Of a stretch of DNA of 45,075 bases, positions 1 through 8,956 are shown piece by piece. The notes beneath the pieces were generated by a model that was not told the DNA's origin, did not search any database, and saw only the letters and a program-made list of their open reading frames with translations. The position numbers and the translations under genes are program-made. How positions within the stretch are numbered: the first letter of the stretch is position 1; each line of letters starts with the position of its first letter. The stretch is from Corynebacterium sp. (GTDB taxonomy: Bacteria; Actinomycetota; Actinomycetes; Mycobacteriales; Mycobacteriaceae), in NCBI GenBank assembly GCA_030528295.1, contig JAUMZC010000005.1, positions 5,054 to 50,128 of the forward strand, written 5' to 3'.

Positions 1-1782
1 TTCCACTGGGTATAGCCCGCCTGAAGCAAGGATTTGCAGCATGAGTAACGCCATGGCCATGACTTTCCCGGGGCCAGGGCCCAGGAGAACATTGAGCATT
101 TGGTTTACTGCTGCAAACATGATTGCCACGCCTATGGAGAATGCCCACAGTCCGATGGGGTAGCGGGGGTCGAGTCCTACTGCCAGCATGGTCACTCCAA
201 CAATTACGGTGGCTTGCAATGATGAGATGATAATTGCTGGCCAGAGCCCATCGAGTGCAGCGCGTAGTGGTGCTACCCCGGAAGCGACTGCACGGTTTTG
301 CATGGGTCGGAGCAATAGGAAAATAATCAATCCACCGATGAACATTGAGAGTGAGAAGAAGAACGGTGCGAGTCCGCCGCCGAAGGTGTTCTGGCCGGCT
401 TCGTTGGTGGCTTGGAGTGCTACCGGTCCACCCAGTACGCTTGCTGTGCCTCGGCGTTGTTCTTCGTCCCACTTGGGCACGGCATTGGCACCGTCAGTGA
501 GTTTGGTGGCGAGCGTGCTGGAACCATCGTGAAGTTCCGTTAAACCTTGTTGTAGCTTATCGACGCCCGCGACCAGCGGCGAGGTCCCCTCATCATGCAG
601 GCGATGCGCACCTTGGTTGAGTGTCTGCATGCCATCGTTGAGTTTGTTCACACCTTGCTCGAGTTCGGAGATTTTGCCGGAGCTTACTTGGTCGAGGCCT
701 TTTCGGAATGGCGATTGAGTGTCATTGAGCTGGTAGTTAAGCCTTCCAGAGGTGTCTTGAAGATTGCGGAGTTGCGTTGTGGCTGGGGCGTTTTCACCGA
801 GTCCAGAGTTATCGATCTGGTTGGCAAGTTGATCGAGTTGGGCCACTGCGTTTTGGACGTTGGGTTCTTGTATCCCGCGAAGTTGATTCGCTAGATTGCG
901 GACATCAGCACTGGATTGACTTTGAAATGCCGTTACATGTGCCAAACTTTCATTCAATGCAATGACGTCAGTATTAATATCATTCGCCGTTGCGGCGATT
1001 TCTGGCATCCGGCTATTTAGCGTTTGTGCTTTTTCCTCCAGCTGATGCAACTGTGGTGCCGCTGCATTGATGGAATCGGCGAGTTGTTGCGTACCGGCTG
1101 CCAGTTGATCGCTTCCTTCTGCCAGCGTAGCCACCGAATCGTTCAGTTTGACGGTGCCTTCGGAGAGCTGACTGCTGCCGCCAACAGCGGTTGCGAGGCC
1201 GTCGTTAAGCTTCGTGGCGCCTTCAGCTGCTTGTTGTAGCCCTGAGCCCGCAGACTGCACCCCGACCAGCACTTTATCCACAGCTTCTTCGCCGATCTGG
1301 TGCGAAATGACTGGCAGCATAGTGCGCATCACGTTTTCGCCGATCATGGTGGACAGATAACCGTTGGTGTCGTTGTACGTAGTTTGAATGACCGCTTGGC
1401 GAGCGTTTCCCGTGGCAGGCGAGGCGATGGCTTCTGAAAAGTCTTCAGTGAGTTCGACGACAAAGTAATAATCGCCGTTTGCCACCCCTTCAAGAGCGTC
1501 TTGGTGGCTTACGTATTCGAAATTAATCTCTTCGACGTGTTGGAGTCCTTCAACAACCTGTTTGCCGGCATTGAGTGATTTGCCGTCTACGGTGGTGCCG
1601 CGATCTGAGTTTACAAACGCCACAGGTAGTTGATTGATATTGGAGAATGGGTTCCAAAAGGCCCACAGGTACAGGGCCGAGTACAGCAATGGCATGAGTG
1701 TGATGGCTACCAGTGCGATTTTGCCGAGGGTAGAGCGACCAAATCGACGGAGTTCGCTGCCAATAGTGAGCCCGGAAATCAT
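1..1782 (-). CDS. YhgE/Pip family membrane protein, C-terminus beyond window
   Basis: The reverse strand is open from an ATG at 1782 to the left edge, giving 594 codons without a stop; the C-terminus lies outside the window. A hydrophobic segment near residues 20-45 (KIALVAITLMPLLYSALYLW) is followed by a long extracytoplasmic region rich in spaced L..G..QL heptad-like repeats (for example TKLNDGLAT, SQLSEGTVKL, DQLAAGTQQL). Several transmembrane segments then start near residue 465 (APFFFSLSMFIGGLIIFLLL). This layout is typical of the YhgE/Pip family, related to phage-infection protein and to ABC-2 exporters. The start overlaps the stop of the upstream ATPase gene by ATGA, so the two are translationally coupled and probably form one membrane complex. 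The transported substrate is unknown. Confidence 0.85.
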   Translation of the reverse strand, partial: MISGLTIGSELRRFGRSTLGKIALVAITLMPLLYSALYLWAFWNPFSNINQLPVAFVNSDRGTTVDGKSLNAGKQVVEGLQHVEEINFEYVSHQDALEGVANGDYYFVVELTEDFSEAIASPATGNARQAVIQTTYNDTNGYLSTMIGENVMRTMLPVISHQIGEEAVDKVLVGVQSAGSGLQQAAEGATKLNDGLATAVGGSSQLSEGTVKLNDSVATLAEGSDQLAAGTQQLADSINAAAPQLHQLEEKAQTLNSRMPEIAATANDINTDVIALNESLAHVTAFQSQSSADVRNLANQLRGIQEPNVQNAVAQLDQLANQIDNSGLGENAPATTQLRNLQDTSGRLNYQLNDTQSPFRKGLDQVSSGKISELEQGVNKLNDGMQTLNQGAHRLHDEGTSPLVAGVDKLQQGLTELHDGSSTLATKLTDGANAVPKWDEEQRRGTASVLGGPVALQATNEAGQNTFGGGLAPFFFSLSMFIGGLIIFLLLRPMQNRAVASGVAPLRAALDGLWPAIIISSLQATVIVGVTMLAVGLDPRYPIGLWAFSIGVAIMFAAVNQMLNVLLGPGPGKVMAMALLMLQILASGGLYPVE

Positions 1783-2465
1783 TGCTGCTCCTTTGCTGAA
1801 CGTATATACGCGCCGTCGGTGTGCAAATTTATGTGCGGATACCCCGGAAGCGGATTCACGGCGTTCACTACAACAGGGATCGTTTGCGAAAGACGTGCGA
1901 GGGTATCAATGAGCTGCTGGCGGTCTGGTTCTTCGCGGACTTGCTCAAGATCATCCATGACGAGCATTTCAATGGGTGTCTTATGGGCCGGATTCATCGC
2001 GAGCGCAATGCGTAGAAGAATCCGGTCGAGGGCTGGAATTTGGCTAATATAGGCCGACATCGGAGGCAACGGACGGTCTCCGAATATAGGTTTGCAAAGC
2101 TGTTCGTAGTACTGGGGATCTATTCTGGGAGTCCAGAACGCCCACTTGGTAGACCATGCTCGATGCTCGCGCAAGATGGCCTTGATGGTTACGTCGCGAT
2201 CTAGTTCGTCAATGACTGCAACGCCGGCGATTGCCACCTTTGGGCGAATGTTTGCGGGTTTTGTTTCTCCCAAGACTGTGAGAGTGCCAGAGGAAGGCTT
2301 CATCCTTCCAGAGAGGGTGAGCGCAAGTGCGGTGCGTCCAGAACCGCCCCGACCAGCAAGAACAATGAGTCCAGTGGTGGGGATTTCAATATCGAGTGGA
2401 CCGTATACGGTGCCTTCAGTGCCTTGAACGCTGATTCCGTGGGCAAGAACCGCCGGGGTGTCCAT
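1779..2465 (-). CDS. Degenerate ABC-type ATPase partner of YhgE protein
   Basis: This 228-residue protein starts at an ATG preceded by AAGGA at good spacing. It has the general plan of an ABC ATPase, but the key motifs are weak. The Walker A loop reads GRGGSGRT at residues 38-45, with Arg44 where Lys is expected. The Walker B region reads LVMDDLEQ, with Asp where the catalytic Glu is expected. No LSGGQ signature is visible. It overlaps the YhgE/Pip gene by ATGA and probably provides its cytoplasmic subunit. ATP binding may be weak or absent, so a regulatory or structural role is possible. The ABC-like fold is inferred from the P-loop and from its neighbour, not from strong full-length motif agreement. 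Confidence 0.7.
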   Translation of the reverse strand: MDTPAVLAHGISVQGTEGTVYGPLDIEIPTTGLIVLAGRGGSGRTALALTLSGRMKPSSGTLTVLGETKPANIRPKVAIAGVAVIDELDRDVTIKAILREHRAWSTKWAFWTPRIDPQYYEQLCKPIFGDRPLPPMSAYISQIPALDRILLRIALAMNPAHKTPIEMLVMDDLEQVREEPDRQQLIDTLARLSQTIPVVVNAVNPLPGYPHINLHTDGAYIRSAKEQQ

Positions 2466-2650
2466 AGCAATCCTTCATGCTTAAAATAAGAAAAGTTTTC
2501 GAGTATATGGAGATAAGGAAATACTCGTATGCTCCGCCACAGTAGTTCATTGTGAAAGGATGTTCTAGTTAGCGTTGAGGTAGTAAAGCTTACTTCCCAA
2601 AAGAAAATAACCGTTTGGTAGCGCAATCTCTGCATCTGTGGAGAGATGTG

Positions 2651-3235
2651 ATGATGGTTATGATGGATGGCGTGCTTCTTTCAGATAGAGACATTCGCCT
2701 TGCCATCAATGCTGGAGATTTAGCCATTGATCCATTTGAACCTGGGCTGATTCAACCGTCCAGTATTGATGTTCGAATGGACCGATTTTTTCGGGTGTTC
2801 AATAATTCCCGCTATACGCACATTGATCCGAAGCTGCAGCAAGACGACCTGACTAGTCTCGTGGAAGTGGCTGAAGGTGATGCGTTTGTCCTTCACCCAG
2901 GAGAGTTCGTTCTTAGCTCTACCCTGGAGAAATTCCGGCTGCCTGCAAATCTAGCGGGGCGCCTGGAAGGCAAATCTTCGTTGGGTCGGCTAGGGTTGTT
3001 GACGCACTCAACCGCCGGATTTATTGATCCGGGTTTTGAAGGGCACATCACATTGGAATTGTCGAATGTGGCAAATCTTCCAATTACGCTGTGGCCAGGA
3101 ATGAAGGTGGGCCAACTAGCGTTGTTTACAATGTCCTCACCTGCAGAGACCCCATATGGGTCTGGTGCGCTTGGTTCGAAATACCAGGGGCAACGCGGGC
3201 CTACGCCGTCAAAGGCGTACCTCAATTTCCGCTAG
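2651..3235 (+). CDS. dcd: dCTP deaminase (probably bifunctional with dUTPase)
   Basis: Dcd deaminates dCTP to dUTP. In Mycobacterium tuberculosis the close homologue also hydrolyses dUTP to dUMP, and the strong similarity suggests the same here. Highly conserved stretches are QPSSIDVR, the FRVFNN/YTHIDP region, [27 protein letters not shown] and the C-terminal [13 protein letters not shown]. The 2651 ATG (194 residues) is chosen because GGAGAG lies five bases upstream; the family usually starts at LLSDRD, so a GTG at 2672 is an alternative. The gene is followed six bases later by an ABC importer in the same orientation, which suggests co-transcription. Confidence 0.95.
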   Translation: MMVMMDGVLLSDRDIRLAINAGDLAIDPFEPGLIQPSSIDVRMDRFFRVFNNSRYTHIDPKLQQDDLTSLVEVAEGDAFVLHPGEFVLSSTLEKFRLPANLAGRLEGKSSLGRLGLLTHSTAGFIDPGFEGHITLELSNVANLPITLWPGMKVGQLALFTMSSPAETPYGSGALGSKYQGQRGPTPSKAYLNFR

Positions 3236-3241
3236 GAAGTT

Positions 3242-4039
3242 ATGATAATTTTCAACCAGGTCAGTAAAAGATTCAATAAAGAAACCCAGGCAGTGGAGGA
3301 TTTTTCCTACCACTTCCAGCAGGGCCAAACGACCTGCCTGGTTGGATCATCGGGTAGCGGTAAGACTACGTTGCTGCGCATGATCAACCGAATGGTTGAG
3401 CCAACCGCAGGGAGCATTACGGTCCGCGGTGAAGATATTTCCACGGTGGATCCAGTGAAGCTTCGCCGTTCCATTGGCTATGTGATGCAAAGTGCGGGCC
3501 TGCTCCCGCACCGCACGGTTGCCCAAAACATCGCGACGGTGGCGCAGCTAAATAAGCTTTCTAATATCTCGGAGCGAGTGACCAAGCTGATGGAAATGCT
3601 TGATCTTTCGCCGGATTTAGCGCCACGATACCCGGGTGAATTGTCGGGCGGGCAAGCTCAAAGAGTCGGGGTGGCCAGAGCCTTGGCTTCCGATCCAGAT
3701 ATTTTGTTAATGGATGAGCCGTTTGGTGCGGTTGATCCGGTGGTTCGTCGGGAGCTGCAGAGTATGGTGCTGCGTCTGCAGCAGCAACTCAATAAGACGA
3801 TTATCCTGGTCACGCACGATATTGATGAAGCGTTCCGCCTTGGCGATGATATTGTGTTGCTCTCCAAAAATGCCCATATTGAGCAATCGGGTCCCGCCGC
3901 GGATTTTGTGACCAATCCGGCGAACGAGTTTGTGGCCAGTTTTGTTGGGGTGGAAGACCGTGCGGTGCATATTGAACAGCAAGGAGGGCGGGATGTTGTT
4001 GTAGACCGACACGGTCGTGTGAACGGGGTGGTCTCATGA
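3242..4039 (+). CDS. Osmoprotectant (glycine betaine/choline-type) ABC importer, ATPase
   Basis: This 265-residue cytoplasmic ATPase carries Walker A GSSGSGKT (residues 36-43), the signature LSGGQAQRVGVARAL, Walker B ILLMDEPFGAVDP and the switch His in VTHDIDEA. The sequence resembles OpuCA/ProV-type ATPases for quaternary amines, but it is shorter and has no C-terminal CBS pair, so ionic-strength sensing by CBS domains is not expected. It begins six bases after dcd, with AGGAAG ahead of the ATG, and overlaps the next permease gene by ATGA. The order ATPase, permease, permease, binding lipoprotein makes a complete importer. Confidence 0.88.
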   Translation: MIIFNQVSKRFNKETQAVEDFSYHFQQGQTTCLVGSSGSGKTTLLRMINRMVEPTAGSITVRGEDISTVDPVKLRRSIGYVMQSAGLLPHRTVAQNIATVAQLNKLSNISERVTKLMEMLDLSPDLAPRYPGELSGGQAQRVGVARALASDPDILLMDEPFGAVDPVVRRELQSMVLRLQQQLNKTIILVTHDIDEAFRLGDDIVLLSKNAHIEQSGPAADFVTNPANEFVASFVGVEDRAVHIEQQGGRDVVVDRHGRVNGVVS

Positions 4040-4692
4040 GATGGGCTATCACCAACTGGGAGTTTATTTCGGAGCTGCTCATCGCCCATATCCAGCTTTC
4101 CTGGCCGCCGATTCTTTTTTCCTTCCTGATTGCGTTGCCGCTGGGCTGGTATGCCAATCGCAGTAGCAAGGTTCGTGAAACGCTGGTTATCGGCACGGGC
4201 CTGATGTACGCCATACCTTCCTTGGCGTTGTTTGTTGTGGTGCCGCAGTTTTTAGGGACGTCGATACTCTCCCCATGGAACGTTATTGTGGCGATGACCA
4301 TCTACGGTTTAGCCCTACAGGTGCGCGCATCAACAGATGCCTTTGCGGCGATCGACCCGGATGTTTCTGACGCGGCCACGGCGATGGGCTATTCCACCTG
4401 GCGCAAACTGTTTACGGTGGAGATTCCGCTGGCATTTCCGCTGGTTATTTCGGGTTTGCGCGTGGTCAGTGCTTCTACCATCAGTTTGGTTTCGGTTGGT
4501 GCGCTCATTGGGGTGCAGTCGCTGGGCACACTATTTACCAATGGTTACCAGCGGCTTTTTGCTACCGAGATTCTTATCGGGATCCTAGGCACGTTGGTAT
4601 TAGCAATCGTGTTTGATTTGGTGTTGGTTGCGGTGCAGCGCATTGCCACGCCGTGGGCACGTCACCGGCGGAAAGAGGGCCAATATGTATGA
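4036..4692 (+). CDS. Osmoprotectant ABC importer, permease 1
   Basis: This 218-residue polytopic protein has about six hydrophobic segments and the binding-protein-dependent permease EAA loop, here in the form SDAATAMGYSTWRKLFTVEIPLAFP near residues 112-136, which docks onto the ATPase. It resembles OpuCB/YehW-type permeases of quaternary amine importers. The start overlaps the ATPase stop (ATGA), and the end overlaps the second permease start by eight bases, so the three genes are tightly coupled. The final substrate cannot be read from the permease; glycine betaine, choline, carnitine or a related osmolyte is the family expectation. Confidence 0.88.
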   Translation: MRWAITNWEFISELLIAHIQLSWPPILFSFLIALPLGWYANRSSKVRETLVIGTGLMYAIPSLALFVVVPQFLGTSILSPWNVIVAMTIYGLALQVRASTDAFAAIDPDVSDAATAMGYSTWRKLFTVEIPLAFPLVISGLRVVSASTISLVSVGALIGVQSLGTLFTNGYQRLFATEILIGILGTLVLAIVFDLVLVAVQRIATPWARHRRKEGQYV

Positions 4693-5275
4693 GCTACTTG
4701 CGCGCACTGGAGAGCACCTCGCTTACTCCGGCTTGGCTGTGGGGATTGCGATTGTGTTGGGCATTCCATTGGGGTTCGCCATTTCCAGAACAAAGCTTGC
4801 CGACGCCGTGCTCGCCAGCGCCGGTGCTTTGCGGGCGTTACCGTCACTCGGCGTGTTGACATTGTTGACTTTGTATATCGGGATCAGCCTTCCGTTGGTC
4901 TCCACGATTATTGTGTTGCTACTCCTTGCCGTACCACCGCTGCTTGCCGCGACTGTTGCGGGGGTTCGCGCCATCCCCGCCGAGGTTACCGACGCCGCGC
5001 AAGCAATGGGCTTCACGGAACGTCAAATGATTCTGCAGGTCACTGGCCCTCTTGCGATGCCGACCATTGTGGGCGGCCTACGTTCTTGCGTCCTGCAGGT
5101 GTTGTCCACAGCAACCATCGCTGCCTTTATTGGTTTGGGTGGTCTTGGCCGGTATGTGTTTGACGGGCTGGCATTACAAAGTTATTCCGAAGTACTTACA
5201 GGTGCATTGACTGTAACGGTTTTGGCCTTCGTAGCGGATATTGTATTAGCGATACTGCAACGGAGACTCCGATGA
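4685..5275 (+). CDS. Osmoprotectant ABC importer, permease 2
   Basis: This is a 196-residue integral membrane permease. The start at ATG 4685 is preferred because AAAGAGGG lies just upstream and the protein then begins directly with YELLARTGEHL, the usual start of this family. An EAA loop is visible as VTDAAQAMGFTERQMILQVTGP, and GLGGLGRYVFDGL is a typical C-terminal loop of OpuCB/CD-type permeases. It overlaps permease 1 by eight bases and the lipoprotein gene by four. Two distinct permeases probably form a heterodimer over two copies of the ATPase. Confidence 0.88.
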   Translation: MYELLARTGEHLAYSGLAVGIAIVLGIPLGFAISRTKLADAVLASAGALRALPSLGVLTLLTLYIGISLPLVSTIIVLLLLAVPPLLAATVAGVRAIPAEVTDAAQAMGFTERQMILQVTGPLAMPTIVGGLRSCVLQVLSTATIAAFIGLGGLGRYVFDGLALQSYSEVLTGALTVTVLAFVADIVLAILQRRLR

Positions 5276-6201
5276 AAAAGACCTTAGTCCTTGGCCTCAT
5301 AGCTTTTGTCCTTAGTGCATGCGGGCACGATCCGCTCAAAACCCCCACTGGTGAACAATCCGGAGCCATCAATGCGACTACCCAAAACGGTAGCCACATT
5401 ACAATCGGAACAGCCAATTTCCCGGAATCTGAAATTATTGGTCAGATCTGGGCCGTAGCGTTGGAAGACGCAGGCTTCGATGTTGACGTCCGATCCGGCA
5501 TCGGCGCCCGCGAAGCGTACCTCAAAGCCCTCCAAGAAGGCACCGTTGACCTGGTCCCCGAATACTCTGGCAACCTCGCCCAGTACTACATCACCGAAGC
5601 TGGCGACCAAGAACTTCGCCCCGGTGCCGATAATTCAGAAGTCCTCTCAGCCTTGAATCGTGTGCTCCCGGCAGGACTTTCCACCGGCACCGCCGCCCCA
5701 GGCGAATCCAAAGACTCATTCCGGGTGACACGCGAATTCGCGGAACAACATCGCTTGGTCACGCTGGAAGATTTGGCGGACATGGACGGTCTGCGCCTTG
5801 CCGGCAACCCGGAACTGAGGGAACGTCCCTACGGCCCCAAGGGGCTGTCCGAGGTGTACAACATCCCAGCAGTCGAGTTGGTTCCAATCGCCGATAGCGG
5901 AGGCCCCCTCACTATCGCCGCCTTGAATGATGGTGCCGCCGATATCGCCGACGTGTACACCACATCACCAACCTTCGGCCACGATCTGGTGACGCTGGAA
6001 GACCCGAAAAACCTTGTGCTTCCGCAGCATGTGCTTCCCCTGATGCGCGGCAAATCAATCAATGGTGAAGCCCGCGAAGTGATCAACAACGTCACTGCTC
6101 GCCTCACCACCGAAGAGCTGCAGAAAATGAATGCCAGAAATGTGGGAGATGAAAAAGCGGAACCTCGAACCATCGCACTGGATTTTGTGCATTCGGGGTA
6201 A
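5272..6201 (+). CDS. Osmoprotectant ABC importer, substrate-binding lipoprotein
   Basis: This 309-residue exported lipoprotein has a signal peptide (MKKTLVLGLIAFVLSAC) ending in the lipobox LSAC, so Cys17 should be lipidated. The mature part begins with a variable linker and then ITIGTANFPESEIIGQIWA, followed by the YSGNLAQYY region, as in OpuAC/OsmF-type binding proteins for quaternary amines. These proteins bind the trimethylammonium group in an aromatic cage; the aromatic residues cannot be assigned here without alignment. It is the last gene of the dcd-importer operon, since the next genes are convergent. The end marks the junction with the AT-rich radical SAM block. Confidence 0.87.
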   Translation: MKKTLVLGLIAFVLSACGHDPLKTPTGEQSGAINATTQNGSHITIGTANFPESEIIGQIWAVALEDAGFDVDVRSGIGAREAYLKALQEGTVDLVPEYSGNLAQYYITEAGDQELRPGADNSEVLSALNRVLPAGLSTGTAAPGESKDSFRVTREFAEQHRLVTLEDLADMDGLRLAGNPELRERPYGPKGLSEVYNIPAVELVPIADSGGPLTIAALNDGAADIADVYTTSPTFGHDLVTLEDPKNLVLPQHVLPLMRGKSINGEAREVINNVTARLTTEELQKMNARNVGDEKAEPRTIALDFVHSG

Positions 6202-6251
6202 GTAGCGCCATGGTTGTGCTGTGTTTCGCCCAGGTCAGGCTTAGCCCGCAG

Positions 6252-7013
6252 CTATAGTTCGCGCTGATTAAAATGGTATATCGATATCGTGAGTAAGACT
6301 AACGACATAAGAATCGATGCGATAATGGGCCATGCAAGTTCGGGTTCGCGGTCCATTGCATAGTTTGCTGCAATGTTGGCGGTTCCTGCGGGCGTCCACT
6401 TTTGAAAGAACTCAATGCTGGCAATCATGTTAAATGATAGAAATGTCGCGATTCCGCTTATGCTCGCACCCGTCGCTGAAAAAGAGCTCACGCCGATTAA
6501 TAAGCTCATTGCTATGGCGGGCATGAGTTGAAATCCCCAAGTGATTGTTATCATCATTGAGTTTAAGAGGGAAATTTTTCCAAAAACCATATATGTGACG
6601 AGTAAATTGGTTGTGACGCTAAGCATTGTGATGGTGAGAAACATTGCGAAGAATGTTGCAAGTTTTGTAGCGAGAAACTCGCTACGGCTGATGGCACGAG
6701 TCAGTGTGAATACGAATGAACCATCAGCAAGATCATTGCATAAAGCAGTAGCAAAGACGACGACAACAACAATTGCGCCTATTTGGCTAAGATCATGCAG
6801 CCACTGTTGATTCGCACTCGTGTGCGTAGCTGCGTCAGATGATGTTGCGGCTAAAGCTTCAAGCTTCTCTCCACCTATAAATTTTAAAATTTCTGAGGTA
6901 TACCGAGCGGTTAGAGGGCCGGTAAGTGCGATAAACGCAAAAATTCCAACCCATGCCCAAATTCGCCACGTTCGGTAGTATTCCTGGAGGTTTTTTTTAA
7001 GTAACGCGCGCAC
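6252..7013 (-). CDS. ABC-2 type permease B of the RiPP cluster
   Basis: This 253-residue membrane protein has about six hydrophobic segments, including WRIWAWVGIFAFIALTG near the N-terminus, IGAIVVVVVFATALCNDL and a C-terminal pair. The layout is that of ABC-2 permeases used for peptide export or self-protection. The start codon abuts the stop of the upstream ATPase gene at 7013, so the two are coupled and form one transporter. It is the last gene of the radical SAM operon and is convergent with the osmoprotectant importer. The cluster has two such pairs, so one may export the mature peptide and the other give immunity; which does which cannot be told from sequence. Confidence 0.8.
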   Translation of the reverse strand: MRALLKKNLQEYYRTWRIWAWVGIFAFIALTGPLTARYTSEILKFIGGEKLEALAATSSDAATHTSANQQWLHDLSQIGAIVVVVVFATALCNDLADGSFVFTLTRAISRSEFLATKLATFFAMFLTITMLSVTTNLLVTYMVFGKISLLNSMMITITWGFQLMPAIAMSLLIGVSSFSATGASISGIATFLSFNMIASIEFFQKWTPAGTANIAANYAMDREPELAWPIIASILMSLVLLTISIYHFNQREL

Positions 7014-7834
7014 TATTTACCTCTTGTTCGATTTATAAATACTTCTTCCAAGCTGGAACGTTGCGATGTGGTTTGTGTTACTTTCCAGCCTTGTTTCTGA
7101 ATCGCACGCACTAAAGATGCGACCGGTTGTGAATCCTCCGTAGATTGAACGGTTAAAACCTGCTTTTCGCCGGACCCTCGAACAAGTGTGTCGACTTTTT
7201 CTTCCGTGATTAACTTACCATTACTTAGAATTCCGACTCTGTCACAGACATGTTCGGCGTCATCAAGAAGGTGGGTGGAAAAGAATACAGTGGTTTTTCC
7301 TTTCAGTGCAGCGATCATGCTTAATACATCATGACGCCCAATGGGATCTAAGGCCGAGGTGGGCTCGTCCAAGATAATTAGTTGAGGAGAATGGATGAGA
7401 GCCTGAGCTATCCCTAGTCGCTGTTTCATTCCCCTGGAAAAATTCATAATCCGATGCCTGTTCCGATCAAGGTGGGAAGTTTCCAGTAACATATCGACTC
7501 GTTTACGAAGCAGCCGTCCTCGCAGGCCACTAATTTCGCCACAGTACGAAAGAAAGTCTTGGGCTGTCATCCATGGGTGAAAGGTTGGAACATCAGGAAG
7601 ATATCCGACGGATCCGCGCCATCCTCCGTCGTGGTGCCCTAACAACGAAACCGAACCCATATCAGCACGAAGTAATTGTAGGATGATTCGAATTGTGGTT
7701 GTTTTACCAGCACCGTTTCGACCTAGAAAGCCATAAATTTCACCGCGCGGGACTTTAATTTCTAAGTCATCTAGGATTTTTGTGGCACCGAAGTATTTTG
7801 TGAGACCTTGAACTCTTATGGCCGGATCGGTCAT
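7013..7834 (-). CDS. ABC ATPase B of the RiPP cluster
   Basis: This 273-residue ATPase is of the drug/bacteriocin exporter class (CcmA-like). Walker A is GRNGAGKT, the signature is FSRGMKQRLGIAQAL, Walker B is LIILDEPTSALDP, and the switch His lies in FSTHLLDDAEHVCDR. The C-terminal 60 residues (EKQVLTVQ... SSLEEVFINRT) match the usual regulatory tail of this class. It overlaps the upstream PLDc_N-like gene by ATGA and abuts the downstream permease, giving a tightly packed three-gene unit. Resistance to the cluster's own product is a reasonable inference from such units in other peptide clusters. Confidence 0.88.
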   Translation of the reverse strand: MTDPAIRVQGLTKYFGATKILDDLEIKVPRGEIYGFLGRNGAGKTTTIRIILQLLRADMGSVSLLGHHDGGWRGSVGYLPDVPTFHPWMTAQDFLSYCGEISGLRGRLLRKRVDMLLETSHLDRNRHRIMNFSRGMKQRLGIAQALIHSPQLIILDEPTSALDPIGRHDVLSMIAALKGKTTVFFSTHLLDDAEHVCDRVGILSNGKLITEEKVDTLVRGSGEKQVLTVQSTEDSQPVASLVRAIQKQGWKVTQTTSQRSSLEEVFINRTRGK

Positions 7835-8100
7835 TGATCTCGGTCTCCATATAGAGTCGTAACTACGTCATTTATTTGGGCAGGCGATTGATTGTTTGGA
7901 TAATTCTGGAAATTTCTATTGTGCACTCGCCCAAGTAGCAAAAAAAGGACTGGTCCAATAATGCTAAAAGCTAGGATAATTAACAACCAACCATATTTCG
8001 GAATGTGATTGTACATTTGATCATCGGTCTTCCACCAAACGATTAACGCAGAAATTGACAGGATGATTTGTATGCAGCCTAGAGCAATAATCCAGTACAT
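7831..8100 (-). CDS. Small two-TM protein of PLDc_N type, possible immunity factor
   Basis: This 89-residue protein has two hydrophobic helices (about residues 4-22 and 38-57) separated by a short polar loop, and a polar tail. The core resembles the PLDc_N (phospholipase D N-terminal-like) domain that occurs alone in small membrane proteins next to lantibiotic and other peptide immunity transporters. A strong ribosome site (AGGAG) precedes the ATG. Its stop overlaps the start of ATPase B by ATGA. Placed between the two exporter pairs, it is a good candidate for an accessory immunity or transporter-associated protein; that role is inferred from position. Confidence 0.65.
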   Translation of the reverse strand: MYWIIALGCIQIILSISALIVWWKTDDQMYNHIPKYGWLLIILAFSIIGPVLFLLLGRVHNRNFQNYPNNQSPAQINDVVTTLYGDRDQ

Positions 8101-8149
8101 ATCGTCACTCCTAAGTGTAGAGTTATTTGAGTTTGAAGACTTATGTAGA

Positions 8150-8956
8150 TTAAGTAATGAAAGCTATCCTTTCTGGGCGAAAAGTTCGAGAGGCTAGCCA
8201 TGTTAACAGGGCGCACAGTGCAAGTGTGATAAATGATAATATCAAAATTGCCTTATAGTCGAGGACGAAAAAGCCCACAGCTTGACTGATCACTCCTGCT
8301 ACGACTGGCAGAACCAAGAATCCGCCAACAGATTGCGCTGACTGGGCAGATTTGCTTCTATGTGAGATAGCGACAACGCAAATGACTGACAGGTAGGCAA
8401 TGGCGGGTGTGAGTAGCACTACAAACAATAACCATCCGAGATCCATCAGAGCCATTGGTAGGCCAGCGGACACAAGGATGATATTCACGATAATAAAATA
8501 TATAAAGTGTGCGGCGGCTGACGTAATGAGTCCAGGTACTAGAGCGGCAATTGTTTTTCCTAAGACGAGGTCGCGGCTAGTCAATGGCGTATAAAGTAAA
8601 GTCTCTATCGTTCCACGTTCTTTCTCCCCTACAAAACTTTGACTAGCAATAATGTTTGTGACCATGGCTGGCACTAGTAAAAGTATGGGGGCAAAAAGGT
8701 ATCGAGCCGCGATTTCAGGTAATACTGTCGCGATAGCAGTGCCTTCAAGTACGTCCACTGGAAGTGGAAGTTGCTCTAGTGCATCTCGTGCTTTTTCTAA
8801 TTCATCAGCGGGAACTACATGAATGAGAAAAAGTAATCCTATAGCTGGGATGACAGCAACGAATAATAATGGAAGGACTGTCATCACTGCTAAAGATGCA
8901 GGTGTTCGGGAAACCTCACGTAAGTCTTTCTTTACTAATAATGATACACGGCTCAC
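8150..8956 (-). CDS. ABC-2 type permease A of the RiPP cluster
   Basis: This 268-residue protein has a cytoplasmic N-terminus (SLLVKKDLREVSRTP) and about six membrane segments. The motif SFVGEKERGTIETLLYTPLTSRDLVLGK near residues 126-153 is the hallmark cytoplasmic loop of NatB/ABC-2 permeases. The start overlaps the ATPase A stop by ATGA. Together they form a second complete ABC-2 transporter within the radical SAM cluster. The large first extracellular loop (about residues 45-100) could contact the peptide. Confidence 0.85.
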   Translation of the reverse strand: MSRVSLLVKKDLREVSRTPASLAVMTVLPLLFVAVIPAIGLLFLIHVVPADELEKARDALEQLPLPVDVLEGTAIATVLPEIAARYLFAPILLLVPAMVTNIIASQSFVGEKERGTIETLLYTPLTSRDLVLGKTIAALVPGLITSAAAHFIYFIIVNIILVSAGLPMALMDLGWLLFVVLLTPAIAYLSVICVVAISHRSKSAQSAQSVGGFLVLPVVAGVISQAVGFFVLDYKAILILSFITLALCALLTWLASRTFRPERIAFIT

